From the NCBI RefSeq assembly GCF_050948175.1, contig NC_135195.1, positions 9,576,001-9,640,000 on the forward strand: 64,000 bases of DNA. Direction: 5' to 3'. The translations under genes were made by a program, and so were the position numbers. Each line of letters starts with the position of its first letter. Position 1 is the stretch's first letter. This document shows, piece after piece, positions 47,701-60,594 of the stretch. The stretch comes from Xylocopa sonorina (taxonomy: Eukaryota; Arthropoda; Insecta; Hymenoptera; Apidae). The notes below the pieces were generated by a model that saw only the letters and a list, made by a program, of their open reading frames with translations, did not search any database and had not been told where the DNA came from.

Positions 47701-50700
47701 TCGTATGTTAAAGCGACACGAGCCAGTCCATCCATTCCGCCGTTCACCGCGTTCCTTTTTAGGGTTACGTATTATTTATACCTGAATTATTAATACCTCG
47801 AGCGTCTCCGGCTCGCACCATTAGCGTGTATTGATTTTCGTTGCGCCCCGTTCCTCGTTATTTTTAAGCCGTACGTTCCGGCCGTAATTAATTCGATTGA
47901 ATCGATGCACTCTCACGACGTCGCCGCGCTGGAAACGCGTTTACCTCTTTGCCTTACGACTTTTTCATTTTTTTTCGACCGCTACACGCGTCACCACCAA
48001 TTACCCTTTGCGTTCTTAGTCTGGAAACGATAAATACCAATTGTTCTTAATAAATTCCCATCAAATTTTACCTCGTACGTAGAGGCATCGTATATAACAG
48101 AAGTCTTTAGAATTTCTCGCGGAACTTAGCTCCAAAGATATTGCTGTACGTGTATCAAAAACAGGTTACTCGACATCCTCGTCCCCAATTTTTATTATCG
48201 TCAGATTATTCGCAAAAATTTTCAAATAATTTCGAAAAAATGCTCGAACTCTCGTTCATCCATCGACAGATAGGCGAGGGTTGCACGGTGGCAGTGCGGG
48301 GAAATCAGGGTTTCGCGAGGAACGGAGCGACGCACGTCGTTCTAGCTAGCGAAATGAGGCCATTTCTCTCCCCCGGTGTCGGTGCCGCGCACCGTCACGC
48401 CACCGATGCGCCCCCTTTTTCCACTTCGAGATACGTCAACGGTTTGCAGGGAGAACAATCGAGGGAGAGCGAGACAGAGAGTGAGAGAGAGAGAGAGAGA
48501 GAAAGAGAGATAGAGAGTTCAGTGCACCAACCCCCGGAGTTCCACGAACTCCTTTTCCCGGCGGATGCGCATTCGCCGCGGGAACATCAATTGACTGTAA
48601 CGAAGTTTCACGCTTTTGGAGCGAACTTGTCGACGAAATCTCACCGATACCGCGCGCGGGACAAGGGATCGGTTTCTGGGAAGATCGTGACACCGGCGAC
48701 CTGTTGGCGAAAGCGCGACTCGTCGCGAGCGGGACGTGGCTCCGTCGCGAATTGATCGTTGGGGGTGGCATCGCGCGCGTGCAACATTCCGCCACCCTTG
48801 CGAAGCAGCGTCGCTGTTCTTACGTATTACGTAACACAGAAATACCTATTTCGTAGCGTTCCTCGGCAATCGCAAATACTCCTCGCATTGTTCACGAACA
48901 GAGGCATACTCGAGCCACGAAACGGCGTATAAACGACACGGAAGCGAAAGCTTTCTATTCAGGAATCTACGGTGATTTCCGTCTGCGTGGTCGTAAGCGG
49001 TCGCGAAACCGATCGCCCAGCCGATAAGCGGCCAGCCAGGAAGAAAATAAAACCGAGAACCACCCCGAACCGCCTCCGAGCTCCGCTCGTGTGTACGTCC
49101 TAATTCGCGTTGGCCACGGTTCGAAGCCCCGTGGCTACCGCGCCACCCTGCACGCCCCAACGTTCTACCCTTCGAATTAGGGCTCGTGTATCATTAGCTA
49201 TTCAAATTCATTTCTGCGCGGCGTTACGCGACTGAAATACACGGCCGGCGTTAGAACGGTGGCGTGATTGCCTCCACTTTAGTCACATCGTTGCAAACGA
49301 ACCCCCCGACGCGGGGCCGTGGTTCTGCTTAGAGGGCGCGTCCGTGCCGCTCTCCCCTGGCCCGGGGAGTTCATTGCACCGGAAAAGTTTCACCGGTTTT
49401 CGCTCGATCGACAGGCGAACCGAACACACCGAGACCCGCAAGGGAGGGAGAGACGTCTCCCGCCGCGGAGACAAAACGCAAGCGGAACGTGAAGGCTGCA
49501 CGAAAGTTATTAGGTTAGACTTAACGCCGGGTAAACTAATAAGGGAAGGTCACGAGCCGGACGAGTCTTCTGGAAGGGAGCGCGGTTAAAATGCGGCCTG
49601 TTAAAGGTGGAGGCGAACGATGCTCCGGGTATTAACAGCGTGGAAATTTGTTTGCTCGCTGACTCGATCAGGGAGAATTCCGCAACCTACATCGTACCGC
49701 CCCCTGTTACAGAGAGAATATGATAATCGGTTCGAATCGTTCGCGTTAACCCAGATGCTTGCGAAACTTTTATTCGTCGCCTCGTATACTTGTTCTATAA
49801 AATTGAATCGCTCGAGAGACGCGTACGGTGGTGCAAGAAATCGACTGACAAATACAACCAGCGATGTAAGAACCGTGAGCTACGGTACAGCGCGAGCAAC
49901 CGCTCAATTATCAAACGATTCAGGTGGTACTTCCTGATGCACGGTATTCTGACCGCTTCACACGGCGATCCCCGTCGTTTGTCGCTGAAGACAGCCCGCG
50001 AATTTCATCCGGGGAACCTCGAATACATTAATTACGAGAATGCGTCCCCGGCGAACCTGCGGACCGTTCTCAAAGCCCACCGCGATGCGTTCGATCGAAA
50101 TTATTGCCACGTAACCCCGCGGTGTCGTCGTTTCGGATTCTCCTCGAGCGTGCGGGAAAAGGGGAACGGCGGGACAGCGGGATTGACAATTAATTGTTAA
50201 AAATGCACGAGGACAGGGTATTACGTTAGGGGACGGTCGCGGCATGCGCTCGGGCGTAATCACGCTCGGTGTAACATTACCGAAACTTATGCCCCTTTAG
50301 CGAACGGTAAAAATTACGAGGAACGTTGACGGCCACGAAGTATTTACATGTTCTTACCTCGTCACGGAACCGGGCAAGAAACCGTACGCGAAAACCGGCT
50401 GCGCGCGATGATTTACACGAGCCGTAATTCAACCCCGCTAGTTTCAGTCAGCGTAACTCTCGCGGTCGGCTTCGCGGCCCCGCCTATAATTCGCATGCGC
50501 TCATTTCCCAGACATCGCGGCCTCAGCAGCCACGTTCAATCAATAATTAAGATAGCATCCGATCGCGGCGAGGATCAACGTGTGCCGGGACCGTTCCGTT
50601 TCGCGCGGTCGTTCGTTTTTTCGTAACGAGCCGGGAACATTTCATTTTCGTCGGCTCGCGATTCCATTCTGTACAACATTCGGCTATTTTTCGTTGCCCC

Positions 50701-51300
50701 CTCTACGAATCTGACGCGATAATCCATGGAAATGATGTTATCGCCGGCGATTACCGGCTACCATATTTCATTCGCGTGTAATTTCCGAGACAGAAACTAG
50801 CAGTTAGATCTCGTGCGCGAAAGTTAGTCGAACTCGCGAACAATCTAGGAGCGACTATCTCGACGATACCCTAGCGCAGCGTGGCAATTATATGTACGAA
50901 TCGTGTGGTCCGTTCTTGGACGAACCGAGAGGATTTCCATTTTTAATGGATATCGGGACGACGCCTCAGTTATTTCATTCACCACCGAAAATTCGTAAAA
51001 CCGGTAACAATCCCAGCCAGCATTCCAGCATCTAAATTCCATCGAGAACGTCGTCCGCGTCGCCTCACCTCATCCCCGGGAATCTTTGGACGACGTCGCG
51101 ACAACATCGTGTCCCCGATGCAACCCGGCGAAATATCGTTGTTTACAAAGAGTCCGCGTGTTACGGGCCATCCGGCGTCCTCCCCGATAATATCGATCGC
51201 TGGAAGGCTGCGGCGCGGCGCGAGAGAGCCAGCAGGAATTTTTAATACTTTCATCGTGTCGTAACTCGCGGCAGCCGCGGTTCGAGCCAACACGCGCGTC
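41794..51300. other. Intergenic region, no gene recognised
   Basis: Frames here (for example 43555-43914, 46167-46640, 48141-48755 and 49790-50200) carry no domain and overlap frames on the other strand. A (GA)n tract lies at about 48471-48517. GC-rich blocks at 46500-47000 and 48250-49600 alternate with AT-rich stretches (47150-47240). The 46600-47000 block has a GTAAGTAAGTAAG run, but no spliceable coding exon could be defined. Confidence 0.65.
48471..48517. repeat. (GA)n microsatellite
   Basis: A GA run with a few interruptions inside a 204-codon frame at 48141-48755, where it reads as Glu/Arg/Ser repeats. It argues against that frame being a gene. Confidence 0.9.
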
Positions 51301-52450
51301 CCTCCTGTTCCCCGCTAGTCTCACGAGGCGGAGAAGCTGGGTTGTTTATCAGCCCCGGGGATTTCTATCGGGCCCGTGAAGCGGGAACCACCTTCGAGGC
51401 CACCTGTCCGTGCGCCACGACGGGCACAGGTGCCAGGGCTTAACGCGGCAACGGTCACGCGGCAAGGTGCAACGTCCGAGCGTGACTTGTGCCCCACGAA
51501 TCCGCGTCCTCCTCGACGCGAAATTCGATTGCCACGGACGGATCTCGGCGGCCACCCGTCGAGCGCTCGTTGCGATGGGGCGAAACGGTGCGCGGAACGA
51601 AGGGACAGGTGGAACCGCTTCGAAGGGCCAACGAGGGGTTCGGGGGTAAACAGAAACAGAGGCGACGCGTGCGAGCGAAACACCACGAGGGACGCGGAGC
51701 GAGGGTGGATATTAAGTAAACGATGACAGAGGGTGAAAAACAGAGAGGGCGAGCGGAGGGTGTCCGGGGCGGTGGAAGAAATTAAAACACCGAGAGACGT
51801 GCCGGCCCGTTCGCCGGCATGGTGGTGGATGTATACGCGGTATATACGCGCCGGCGATAGATCGCGGTGCGAGGGATGGAGCGGAGAAAAGTATGGGGGA
51901 GGGAAGGGTAGAAAGTTGGCTGGGTGGCGCGCGTTGCGATGTTAGAGGGGCGTTCTGGGGACGCATGCGTACCTGTCACGGCCCTGACTGCACCGCAGGG
52001 TGGTTCAATGTTACGGGAGGGCACTGACCCGAGCCGGAGAATCCACCCATCGGTGCACCGAGGTGGCTACACCTCCGGTATACGTAGGAGCCCGCCGGTC
52101 CCTGCAACCAGCCCTTCGACGATTCACTCTCCTCCAACCTTTTCGCCTCCTCCCCGTCGCCAGGAGAACCTTCTCCACCCGCGGTTCCGCGTTGCTCCAG
52201 AGCCACCACCACCGCCGGGACGGGACGCGCGTCACCCGGTACCCGGCACCCGGCACCGATATCAGCGCAGCTACCGTCGACGCGGGTACAGAGCAGCATC
52301 GCCGCCCGGGATAACCATTATCCGCCTTTCACAAATCACCATCGTTTACGCGGCGTGGCTCTCGTCCTTGCCGCGTTACGATTTGATGCATGGACGTCGC
52401 TGGACGGTTGACAAAGGCAGCCCTGGTTGAATGGCGACCGGAAGGGTGAG
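51301..52450. other. GC-rich, CpG-dense island; possible promoter region
   Basis: This is one of the most GC-rich kilobases of the window, with overlapping frames on both strands (up to 168 codons at 51924-52430) and TATA-like TATATACG near 51840-51850. At 52431 an ATG followed by four codons meets GTGAGC at 52446, which could be a tiny first coding exon. Its context is weak (T at -3), and no downstream exon is recognised in the remaining 11.5 kb. Confidence 0.3.
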
Positions 52451-55400
52451 CGCACGGTTCCGTGCGTAGCTGGAGAACAGAAATTAGAAATGGAACGTAA
52501 CGTCATAAATAATCGAGGGACGAGATGGGGAATTTCGAAACGAGTTTCTGATTTTGCGATATAAGTTGCAATACCGTGAGGGTAAAGGGGGTGGGTGTTG
52601 GAACAGTTCCGATCTCGATTCGACGTGGGTTTGGAAGTTTGTCGATCGTTTATTATTCATTAGTAATTAACGGTAATGGCTAGTTGGCGAGTGTTCCACT
52701 AATGCACGTGTTACGTTTGTTTAGAAAGGCAACGGGATTTCGCGTACGAGGGAGGCCAACTTCGAAAGGACCAATTATACGGACGGATAACGTTCGTTAA
52801 AATATTCGACGCGATCCAATGGAACGCGCTGCGGAGAACGAAACTATGCGATCTCTTGAAATTTTCATTGAACCCAGTACTTGCGTAGAGTCGAGTAAAT
52901 TGCGCATTCTTTAATAATTAACAGATATTTGTTGCGGAAAGTTTGATCAAGCGTTTATTTTTTTTTTTTCATTTCTGACGAGAATTTATATCCATGAAAA
53001 TGTGCGAACGCGAATCTCGTTCTGCCATTGCTGATAACGTAATACCTGTAGCGAACATGCATCAAACGATTTACATGTTATCTACAAAGTGACGCGCAAA
53101 ATAAACGAGCTGACTTTTCTCTCTATTTTTTGGAAATAAATCAGGAAAATGTGATCCCTTCCGATATCACATTACACTTGATACGGTGAAGAAAATTATA
53201 TAAATTTTCCGCAGCTCAACTCTAATTCAGCGAATGGCTCCTCTCCCCTCGATCGACTCAACAGTTCATTCAATTTTCGACCCTGCTCGCACAAAGTACC
53301 AAGCTAATCGAGAGATTAGGATCGCACGGTGGCGCAGCATTGGTCGAAGCGTGGTGGCCCACGCGGGTCTTTCAACCCCTCGGGTCGCTACCCTCTCGGA
53401 ACCGTTCGTGGCCGACCCTGAAAGCGACTGCTGTTTTTTGTCGCTATAACCCACAGAAAAAAAAGAAGAGCGTACGTGAAAGTAAAACTGCGTGACGCGG
53501 AATCGTTCTTCAAAGAAGTGCGCCTCTTTTTGTAGCGCCGTTTTTTTTCCCACAGCGTCGTTTTATTCTGGAAGGACAATAATAGATCTGGAAAGAGTCG
53601 TCCGCTTCTCGATTAAATGGCGTCGTTCTTTTTGCGCCGCAATCTCGACGTGAAATCAAAGGAGGGTAGTGGAGTATAAAACGCCTCTACGGGGCTTTAC
53701 GTTCGGTTTTTCGTTCCTTTACCGATGAAAATTGCGATTCTACTTCTCATTGATATCTCCACTCTTCTCAAGATATTATTTCGTTCGCGAACAAAAAAAT
53801 TACATACCATACATATTAAAATTAATTACCATACCACACTCGAACGAAATGCGAGTCTTCATTACTCTACTACCACCCCCAGAAACTCAATCAATGTCCT
53901 TAATTGAACATCTTTGCGACGAGAAATCATAGGACTATCGATCCCAAAACTTCCACAGAGCTCCCGGGGCTTAACAGCTCGGGGTTGGTTTCCCGACCCA
54001 ACCAGCCAATAATACATCGACCGTCGATCGTGAGAGATCAAAATCCCCGCTTAAAATAATTCAATTCGCCGGTCCGAGGGGAGAAACAGAGTTGGTTGGT
54101 GCAAACGGAACCTTTACCGGTGCCTCGAACGTTAAATGTCGGATGTTGGCTTCCACCGATGCCTATATAACTAGCACTTGAGACGACCTGGCAGGGGGTT
54201 TCTAGTGGGGGTTGACTCCGCCGGTTGGGTCGATTCCCTGTTATGCTAATTTGTCAACGGTCGGGCTCGGGGTAGTCGACCGAGGCTCAAAAATTATTCC
54301 ACGCCCGGCTGGCTCTCTTCTCCTTTTCCCCTTTCGTTTCGTCTCCTCTCGCGATTCCTCTAGTTTCTTGTTCCTTTCCCCGTTTCACCGTAGCCCAGCG
54401 CGCGGTCCCAACCGCATCGGTCGGCACTGTGAAATCAGAACCACCGCACGTTCGACCGCGAAAATTCGTTTCAGAAAATCGCTTCCTCCCCTTCTCGGCC
54501 GGCAACCCTTGTTTTCGGCGCTCGTGGCGCGTGGTCCGTCGACATTCGTCTTCCTCGAGCCTCATAGGCGAGGAAACACCCGCTATACGTCTTCCGAAGC
54601 GGTCGTTTTATTGGGCAGCTGAGGCACGAGGCTTGGAAAATAGATGGAATTACTGGCGATTATAGTCAGCTACCTGAAACGAACAGTAGATAGTACGTAG
54701 TGTTGTATAGAGTTTCGATAGAAAGATTGTTATACCCGATATAGTTATTGCAATTATTCAAAACTAGAGTGAGAATTGGGAACGTATTTATGATTGAATC
54801 TTTAGTTTTAAGCGAAACTAGAACGAAAATCCCACGTGGTTACTGTGTGGGACATCCGCATCTATTGGCTTACAGGCTGGCCATTACAGCCCGTGCACTG
54901 AACAGATTTTCAAAGCCATTTTCCTTGTAAGGATAGTGGCAAACACGGTTTTGTTACTCTTGGCTTTTCCTTCACGTTGACCCGTAGAATCGGCCACTAA
55001 ATTTTCTTCGAGCAACACCCAGTATACCGTTGGGAATTCAGTGGCGATCGGTGATCGGATCGATAATGAGCTCTTGGATGTGGTCAGTGATCGTAAGGCG
55101 CGGGATTCCTCGACTCTCGATCGTTTTTCCAAGCCGCCGAACTATTTGCAATGCAAACGCTTCGAGCTGTGAAAAGTATACGCGCGGGTTGATTTATGCG
55201 AGGCCAGTAGTCATCGTCGGGAAGACGCATATTTCGTTCGTTGCTTCGAAGGTGTGATACGCGGAAGTGTCTGTGGGAAAGGCACTTTAATAATCCGAGA
55301 AAAAGCCGCATCGCGCGAACCACCGTAGAAGCCTTTCAAGAATAATTAAAAACTCATCGAGAATCGTCATTATAATTAACGTAGGGAATTTAAACTGTAC

Positions 55401-56600
55401 GTGTACATAGTTTTACAATGATTTTACACTCCTACATATTCGACATCGTTCTGTACCACGTGTCTAATTTACACGACACAATAAAGCTTCTAAAGGGTTG
55501 AATGTTTTATTCACGATGAGTATTGACGTGCAGTTATAAATAGATAATACTCGGTACTATCTACAATTTGCAATTCAAACGAAGACTCTTATCGTATATA
55601 TCCATCTTTAGATTGAATTTTGTAATTAATTCCTCGTTTCCCAGCCATGTCTTTAGTGGCAGTGTAAAGTTTTTAACGGAATACTCGTCTAGCAACAGCT
55701 GCAATGAATACTCGCCTTCCATTGTCGTTGGACTTTCCCAGATCTAATAATATTGGTCTGCGAACAGTGTCAGTAACACTGGTTACACACTCGTGTACTT
55801 GGGTTCAAAATTGTATGCACCTTCGAAAGTATCCAGCGGAAGTGTTATTCTCTCTCTCTGAAAGTGTCACTCGTCGACGCAAACAGAAGACGAATCAACG
55901 TATCATCCAATCAATCCTAATTGCAAGGGACCGCCATTACTTGTTTCATCCACGGAAACTTAACCCTAATGTAAAATTAATCCTGAGCAATTAGCAGTTT
56001 TCTCTTCGTCGCTCTCTGTAGTACAACTCGTACGAGACTGTACAAACTTTTCACGTATTCTTTTTTAATGGTTAAAGCCGTGTTTCCGTTATATTTGCAG
56101 GCAGTCGCGGTCGTGTTGCATAAAAAACGAAATAAAAGAAATTTTTCATAGTCATGATGTATTTTATCGATGTCAATACGTTACATCTTCCATGTCACAT
56201 GCGATCCCATTGTGCTGTGGCATTTATCCGAAGCACAATTTTCATCAAGCGTCTAGGATAAAGAATGAAACGAACGTATCCAGAGTTTATTGTAATTACA
56301 ACTTTTCCGTACATTTCAATCTGGCGCGTGCATCTGCTTTCGAGCTTCTATAGAAAACCGCGAAACCTCGAAACCCAAAAAATGTTGCGGTCATTTGTGA
56401 CATAATAAAAATAGAGAACAGAATAGAAATTTCGACAGAAATATGCATCCACGCGAATGTGCAATTATTCGTAGACTACTCGTTAACAATCAATCCCTAA
56501 TTACTCGAAGAAGCCACGCATCTCGACCCCCCATAAAACATCCATGGATCGATCTCTCTCCGCATCCACCGTTCGTTCCCATTTCAACAGATTTCGCTGA
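52451..56600. other. Intergenic region, no gene recognised
   Basis: Mixed AT-rich and GC-rich sequence with only short frames that lack domains. It has a T-run at about 52959-52969. Nothing else was identified. Confidence 0.65.
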
Positions 56601-58100
56601 GCGAACCAACCGTCTGATCTAGGAAATTACAGGCTGGAATCAGGAGCGGACGGCTCCCGGCGCGGGCATGGTTACGGAGCGTCGATCCCCGGGGACTCCG
56701 TCGGTCGTGTCGACGACCGGGAATACCCAGGCATCGCGTACGTTCGAAACTTTCCTCGTTTTCGCAGACGACTCGAAACCGTGTCGAGTTCAACGTTGCT
56801 CCGTCCGGCTAGCTTACCCCCACCTGTACCATCGCCTACCCCCATGGAGCATGGAGCGGTTCCGCGCGAAAATTCGCGTAAGGGTAGTTCGCGCGAGGGA
56901 AGACTGCGCGGCGCCGTGCACGTTGCCCACGCGACGATGCTCGCCTCTCGTGGCTGGTCCCCGATGAGATCGGGCCGGTGAACGGGCACGAGGAGCGAAA
57001 GAGAGGAACGCGCATGCCAGAGGGAGAGCCGTATAGGGGCGCGTACGTCGTTATTTCGCGGTGGATGCTGCGGGATCAATAGCGTGGAGAGCTGAAGAGC
57101 CGGTAAAGAGGGAGACAGAGCGGAGAGGGACAGAGAGCAGCGCAGATTGGCAAGAGTCTGTGTGTATATACGCGTGTGTACGTGCGACGAAGGGAAAGGG
57201 AGAGCCGGGGATAGCTGGAGGAGGCAGGAGCGAGAAAGGTGAGCGACGAAGAGGGATGCTGGACATAGCGGGGTTGTTCGAGGGGTGCGAGAAAGACGAG
57301 AGGCAAAGGGTGACTCTCTTCGTCTCTCCACTAGTCGCAACCCCTCTCTGTCGCTCTTATCCTCGTTCCTCCCTCGCGCTGTGTCCGTTTAACTCGACGA
57401 GACCCTCTCGCGCTATCCACCACCCTCGCCACCCAACAACCCCAGGAGTCGATGCATCCAGGGTCGTTGCTACCGGCAGCGAACGATCCAACCTTCCATG
57501 CACCCCTCCCAACCCTTCTCGCTCTCTCTCTCTCTCCCTCTTTCTGTTGGTGGCTCTCGCGACTCCTCTCGCTCCCTTGCCGCGTTCTCTACCCTTCTTT
57601 CTCTACTCCGAACGTGGCAGCGCGGTGCGTCTGCCTCGCGCTCGATCCGCACATGCACACCCATCGATACTGGATAATAAACGTGTGCACGCGGTGCAGG
57701 TGGAGTTCCTCGCGCTTCGCCGTGCCCGGTTTACATTCGCGCGTTTACGAACGCGTACACACAGACGGCACGGTGTGCAGCTAAATACCTGGGCCCCGGC
57801 GAGCTCCTCCGTAGGCACGTTTCGCGCGAATGCACCGACGTGCACGCGACAAGAAACGACGAGGACTTCGATTCGAGCCGACGACGAATGTCGGCCAAGC
57901 CATCTCGCGAAACGCCACGGCCAGCTTTCAAGGGCGTGCACGTTCGGGATGCATAGGAAAGTGGCCGCGCGCGTTCAACGACAGACCTTCGCGTGTCTTA
58001 TCGTTACCAATTCGATCGGGGGCCGATCCTTGTCTTTCACGTGTGTTTACGCCAGTTTACTTTAACGCACTTAATATTCACCGTTCTTTTTATGCTAATA
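56601..58100. other. GC-rich island with long overlapping frames, probably non-coding
   Basis: A 334-codon plus-strand frame (57061-58065) and a 222-codon minus-strand frame (56672-57340) overlap. Both are rich in Arg, Ser, Pro and Leu, cross the CT run at about 57517-57543 and show no domain. Long frames on both strands at once are expected where GC content suppresses stop codons. It may be an untranslated exon or promoter of a gene that continues outside the window. Confidence 0.4.
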
Positions 58101-59502
58101 AAGCAGTTTGTAATCGTTAATCTGCATATCTGGAATCAATAATTCCAGTATGATTAAATCGGTTGTAATGGGTTGGTAAAATGGTGAAATATAAGGGTGC
58201 AGTCGTGAGTTACCGCCGTACGACTGTGGGTATTTTCAGCTGTTTTACATTTTTCGTTGCGAAGGTACCGCGTACTAAAATTTATTAAAAATCTAAGATT
58301 TAGTAAAATGCCTTAGTCGTGAATACGACGAAGTAAGTTTCTAGCAACAAGCAAATAGTAAGCGGTTGTTCTAGTTTGAATCTCAGTGGACAGCGGAATG
58401 ATTTATCTGCCGGTACACGTATTGACTTGATTTGTGTTACATGAAATATTGACAGAACGGAGTGTCTGTAATTCACGCCAATACAAATGTTTGCATAATT
58501 TTTCTGCGCGTTGTACTTCCGTTTCTTTTACGTAACGAATTATTTAGGGCGGACACATGCAGCCTTTTTTCCTCTATGCTTTTACGTGCACGTGTGCACT
58601 TACTAGATGTGCATGACCACTCAAACAATTATGAAGTCACGTTTCTGGTTTATAGGTTTTGTCTACGAGTCTGCCTTTGTAGCTTCATTTATAATTTCAT
58701 TTTCTGACGAACCCGTGTGTGTGTGTGCACGCGCGGTTATATAAAATTCAGAGGATCTAAAGTATGATTGGATTGTAGCGCGGAGGATAATCAGATATTC
58801 GAGAACAAATAAACTAAAAAAGGTTCTTTCAAATTATAACTTGCAAAAGATTAATAATTGAACATCTTCGCCCCTTCGACACGCTATAGTTACGTATGAT
58901 CTTTCTTCCTACATGATTAACGATAGCACTTCCATTGGTTAACATTCGGAACCTTAACGTTTGAAAAATCCATTCAAAAGATACGCGCGGATCATTTTTC
59001 ATCCCTTTATTCAATCGTAAGAATTCCTTTTCCGCCTGATTTTCCTCGAATATCAAATCGAACGAAAAAATGGCTGTTACCTTTCGTCAGAAATTCATGA
59101 AACACAGCGCGACCCAAATCCAACTTCGCACATCGATTTCTGACATCCCAGCAATTATTTATATTTACAAAGCAAAAAACCGTGATTAACTGGTGAAAAT
59201 CACAGTGAGGATCGCACAAATCTCGCACAAGCGTCAATGTAACACTGTTACATGGTAATTGGCATTCTCGTTTATTCTCCCTCAACTTCTTGAACGCCAA
59301 ATTCTTAAAAAAACCCTTTCCGTACCCCTTTCCAGTGACAAAGGTACAAACTCCCTTAAGGTGAGAAAAAGGAAAGTCGAAAAGTGGCCAACACGAGGAA
59401 TGCTTCGATGCAACATGGTAGATTGTAGCAGGGTTTGGGTTGGCTTAGCCACAGGACTTCGTCGCCGGAGGCTCGAGCAGGGTTCCCGTGGCGGCTGACT
59501 CT

Positions 59503-59538
59503 TTCCTCTCTCGTTCTCTCTCTTTCTCTCTCTCTCTC
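59503..59538. repeat. (CT)n microsatellite
   Basis: An interrupted CT run. Frames through it on both strands read as Ser/Leu or Arg/Glu repeats and are not genes. Confidence 0.85.
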
Positions 59539-60565
59539 AAGCAACAAGAAGGAACCCACAATTTCTGAAGGCATCGTTTTCGTTCGTTCCCTTTGTTCGC
59601 CTGGTTCTGCCTCGAAGGGAGAGACGCGCGTTCGAACTTGGAGAAGGCTGAACTTCGCAGACTATACGCAGCGTCGTTTGCACACAAGTTCGGTGGATAA
59701 AGTTTAGTCGAACATTTCCACGTTGTCAAAAATATTTTACTGACATCGTTCCGCCATCATGAAAGGAAACCGATTGACCTCTCTACTCCTTACTTGAATA
59801 ACATAGCAGAAAATATCTTTGCTTGCCTGAATATTATTGCGAAAAAGATCTGCTTGCATAATGAACAGTTTATTTCCATATTGAGCTATCGATGGTTCAC
59901 GTGACACGGAACGTGATATCTTTCGATGCAAATTTTTCGTTTTCCTTTCCCTTCGAACGGATTCCTTCTTTTATACATGTAGAATGTAGGGTGCATTTTT
60001 CATTTGTCACATTGTCGTATCACGCAAAATTTGCCACACAACAATTTTACCGCACAATGCGTATGCGTGTTTAACGGATGTTCAGAAATGGAACTTCACG
60101 TCGGAGAATGCTGCACACTTTCCAATTATTTGTACCATGTTGAGTTACCTACTTTTAAGCTATACCACCTGTCGACATCCTGTATAATTATACTTTTTAT
60201 CACGAAGAACATTTCGACGGAATACTTAGAACTCTCTGGTCAGCAACTAACAGCTGTTCATTCTCAATTAATTACACATTTCGCGATATGTTAATTTATA
60301 ATAATAGTTATCATCCACTATTGATTGCTCCTCCCTTCCGACTCATTGATCAACAACTAATCTCAATGGTGATCGATGAATGAGTGGATCTATTTCGATA
60401 TACATCTGTCTATTGTATATACGTACCTATCGTACACACCAATCATCGTCTGTCACGATTGAAGACCGGTACCAAGAGCGCTCGTCACCAATTATTAAAA
60501 TAGGCCCAGGATGAGAGCGTTGAAACACAAAACGCGCACCCCATTAGAACTATAGGCCAAGTGAC

Positions 60566-60594
60566 GAGAAGAAGAAGAAGAAGAAAAGAAGAAG
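60566..60594. repeat. (GAA)n microsatellite
   Basis: About nine GAA units with one interruption. Confidence 0.85.

Noticed and set aside
49725..49750. GGTTCGAATC motif resembling a tRNA T-arm
   Set aside because: No matching acceptor stem, D-arm or anticodon arm in the upstream 60-70 bases on that strand.
60073..60190. Possible tiny TA-flanked element (ACGGATGTTCAG ... CATCCTGTA)
   Set aside because: The inverted ends match over only about seven bases, too short to separate from chance.
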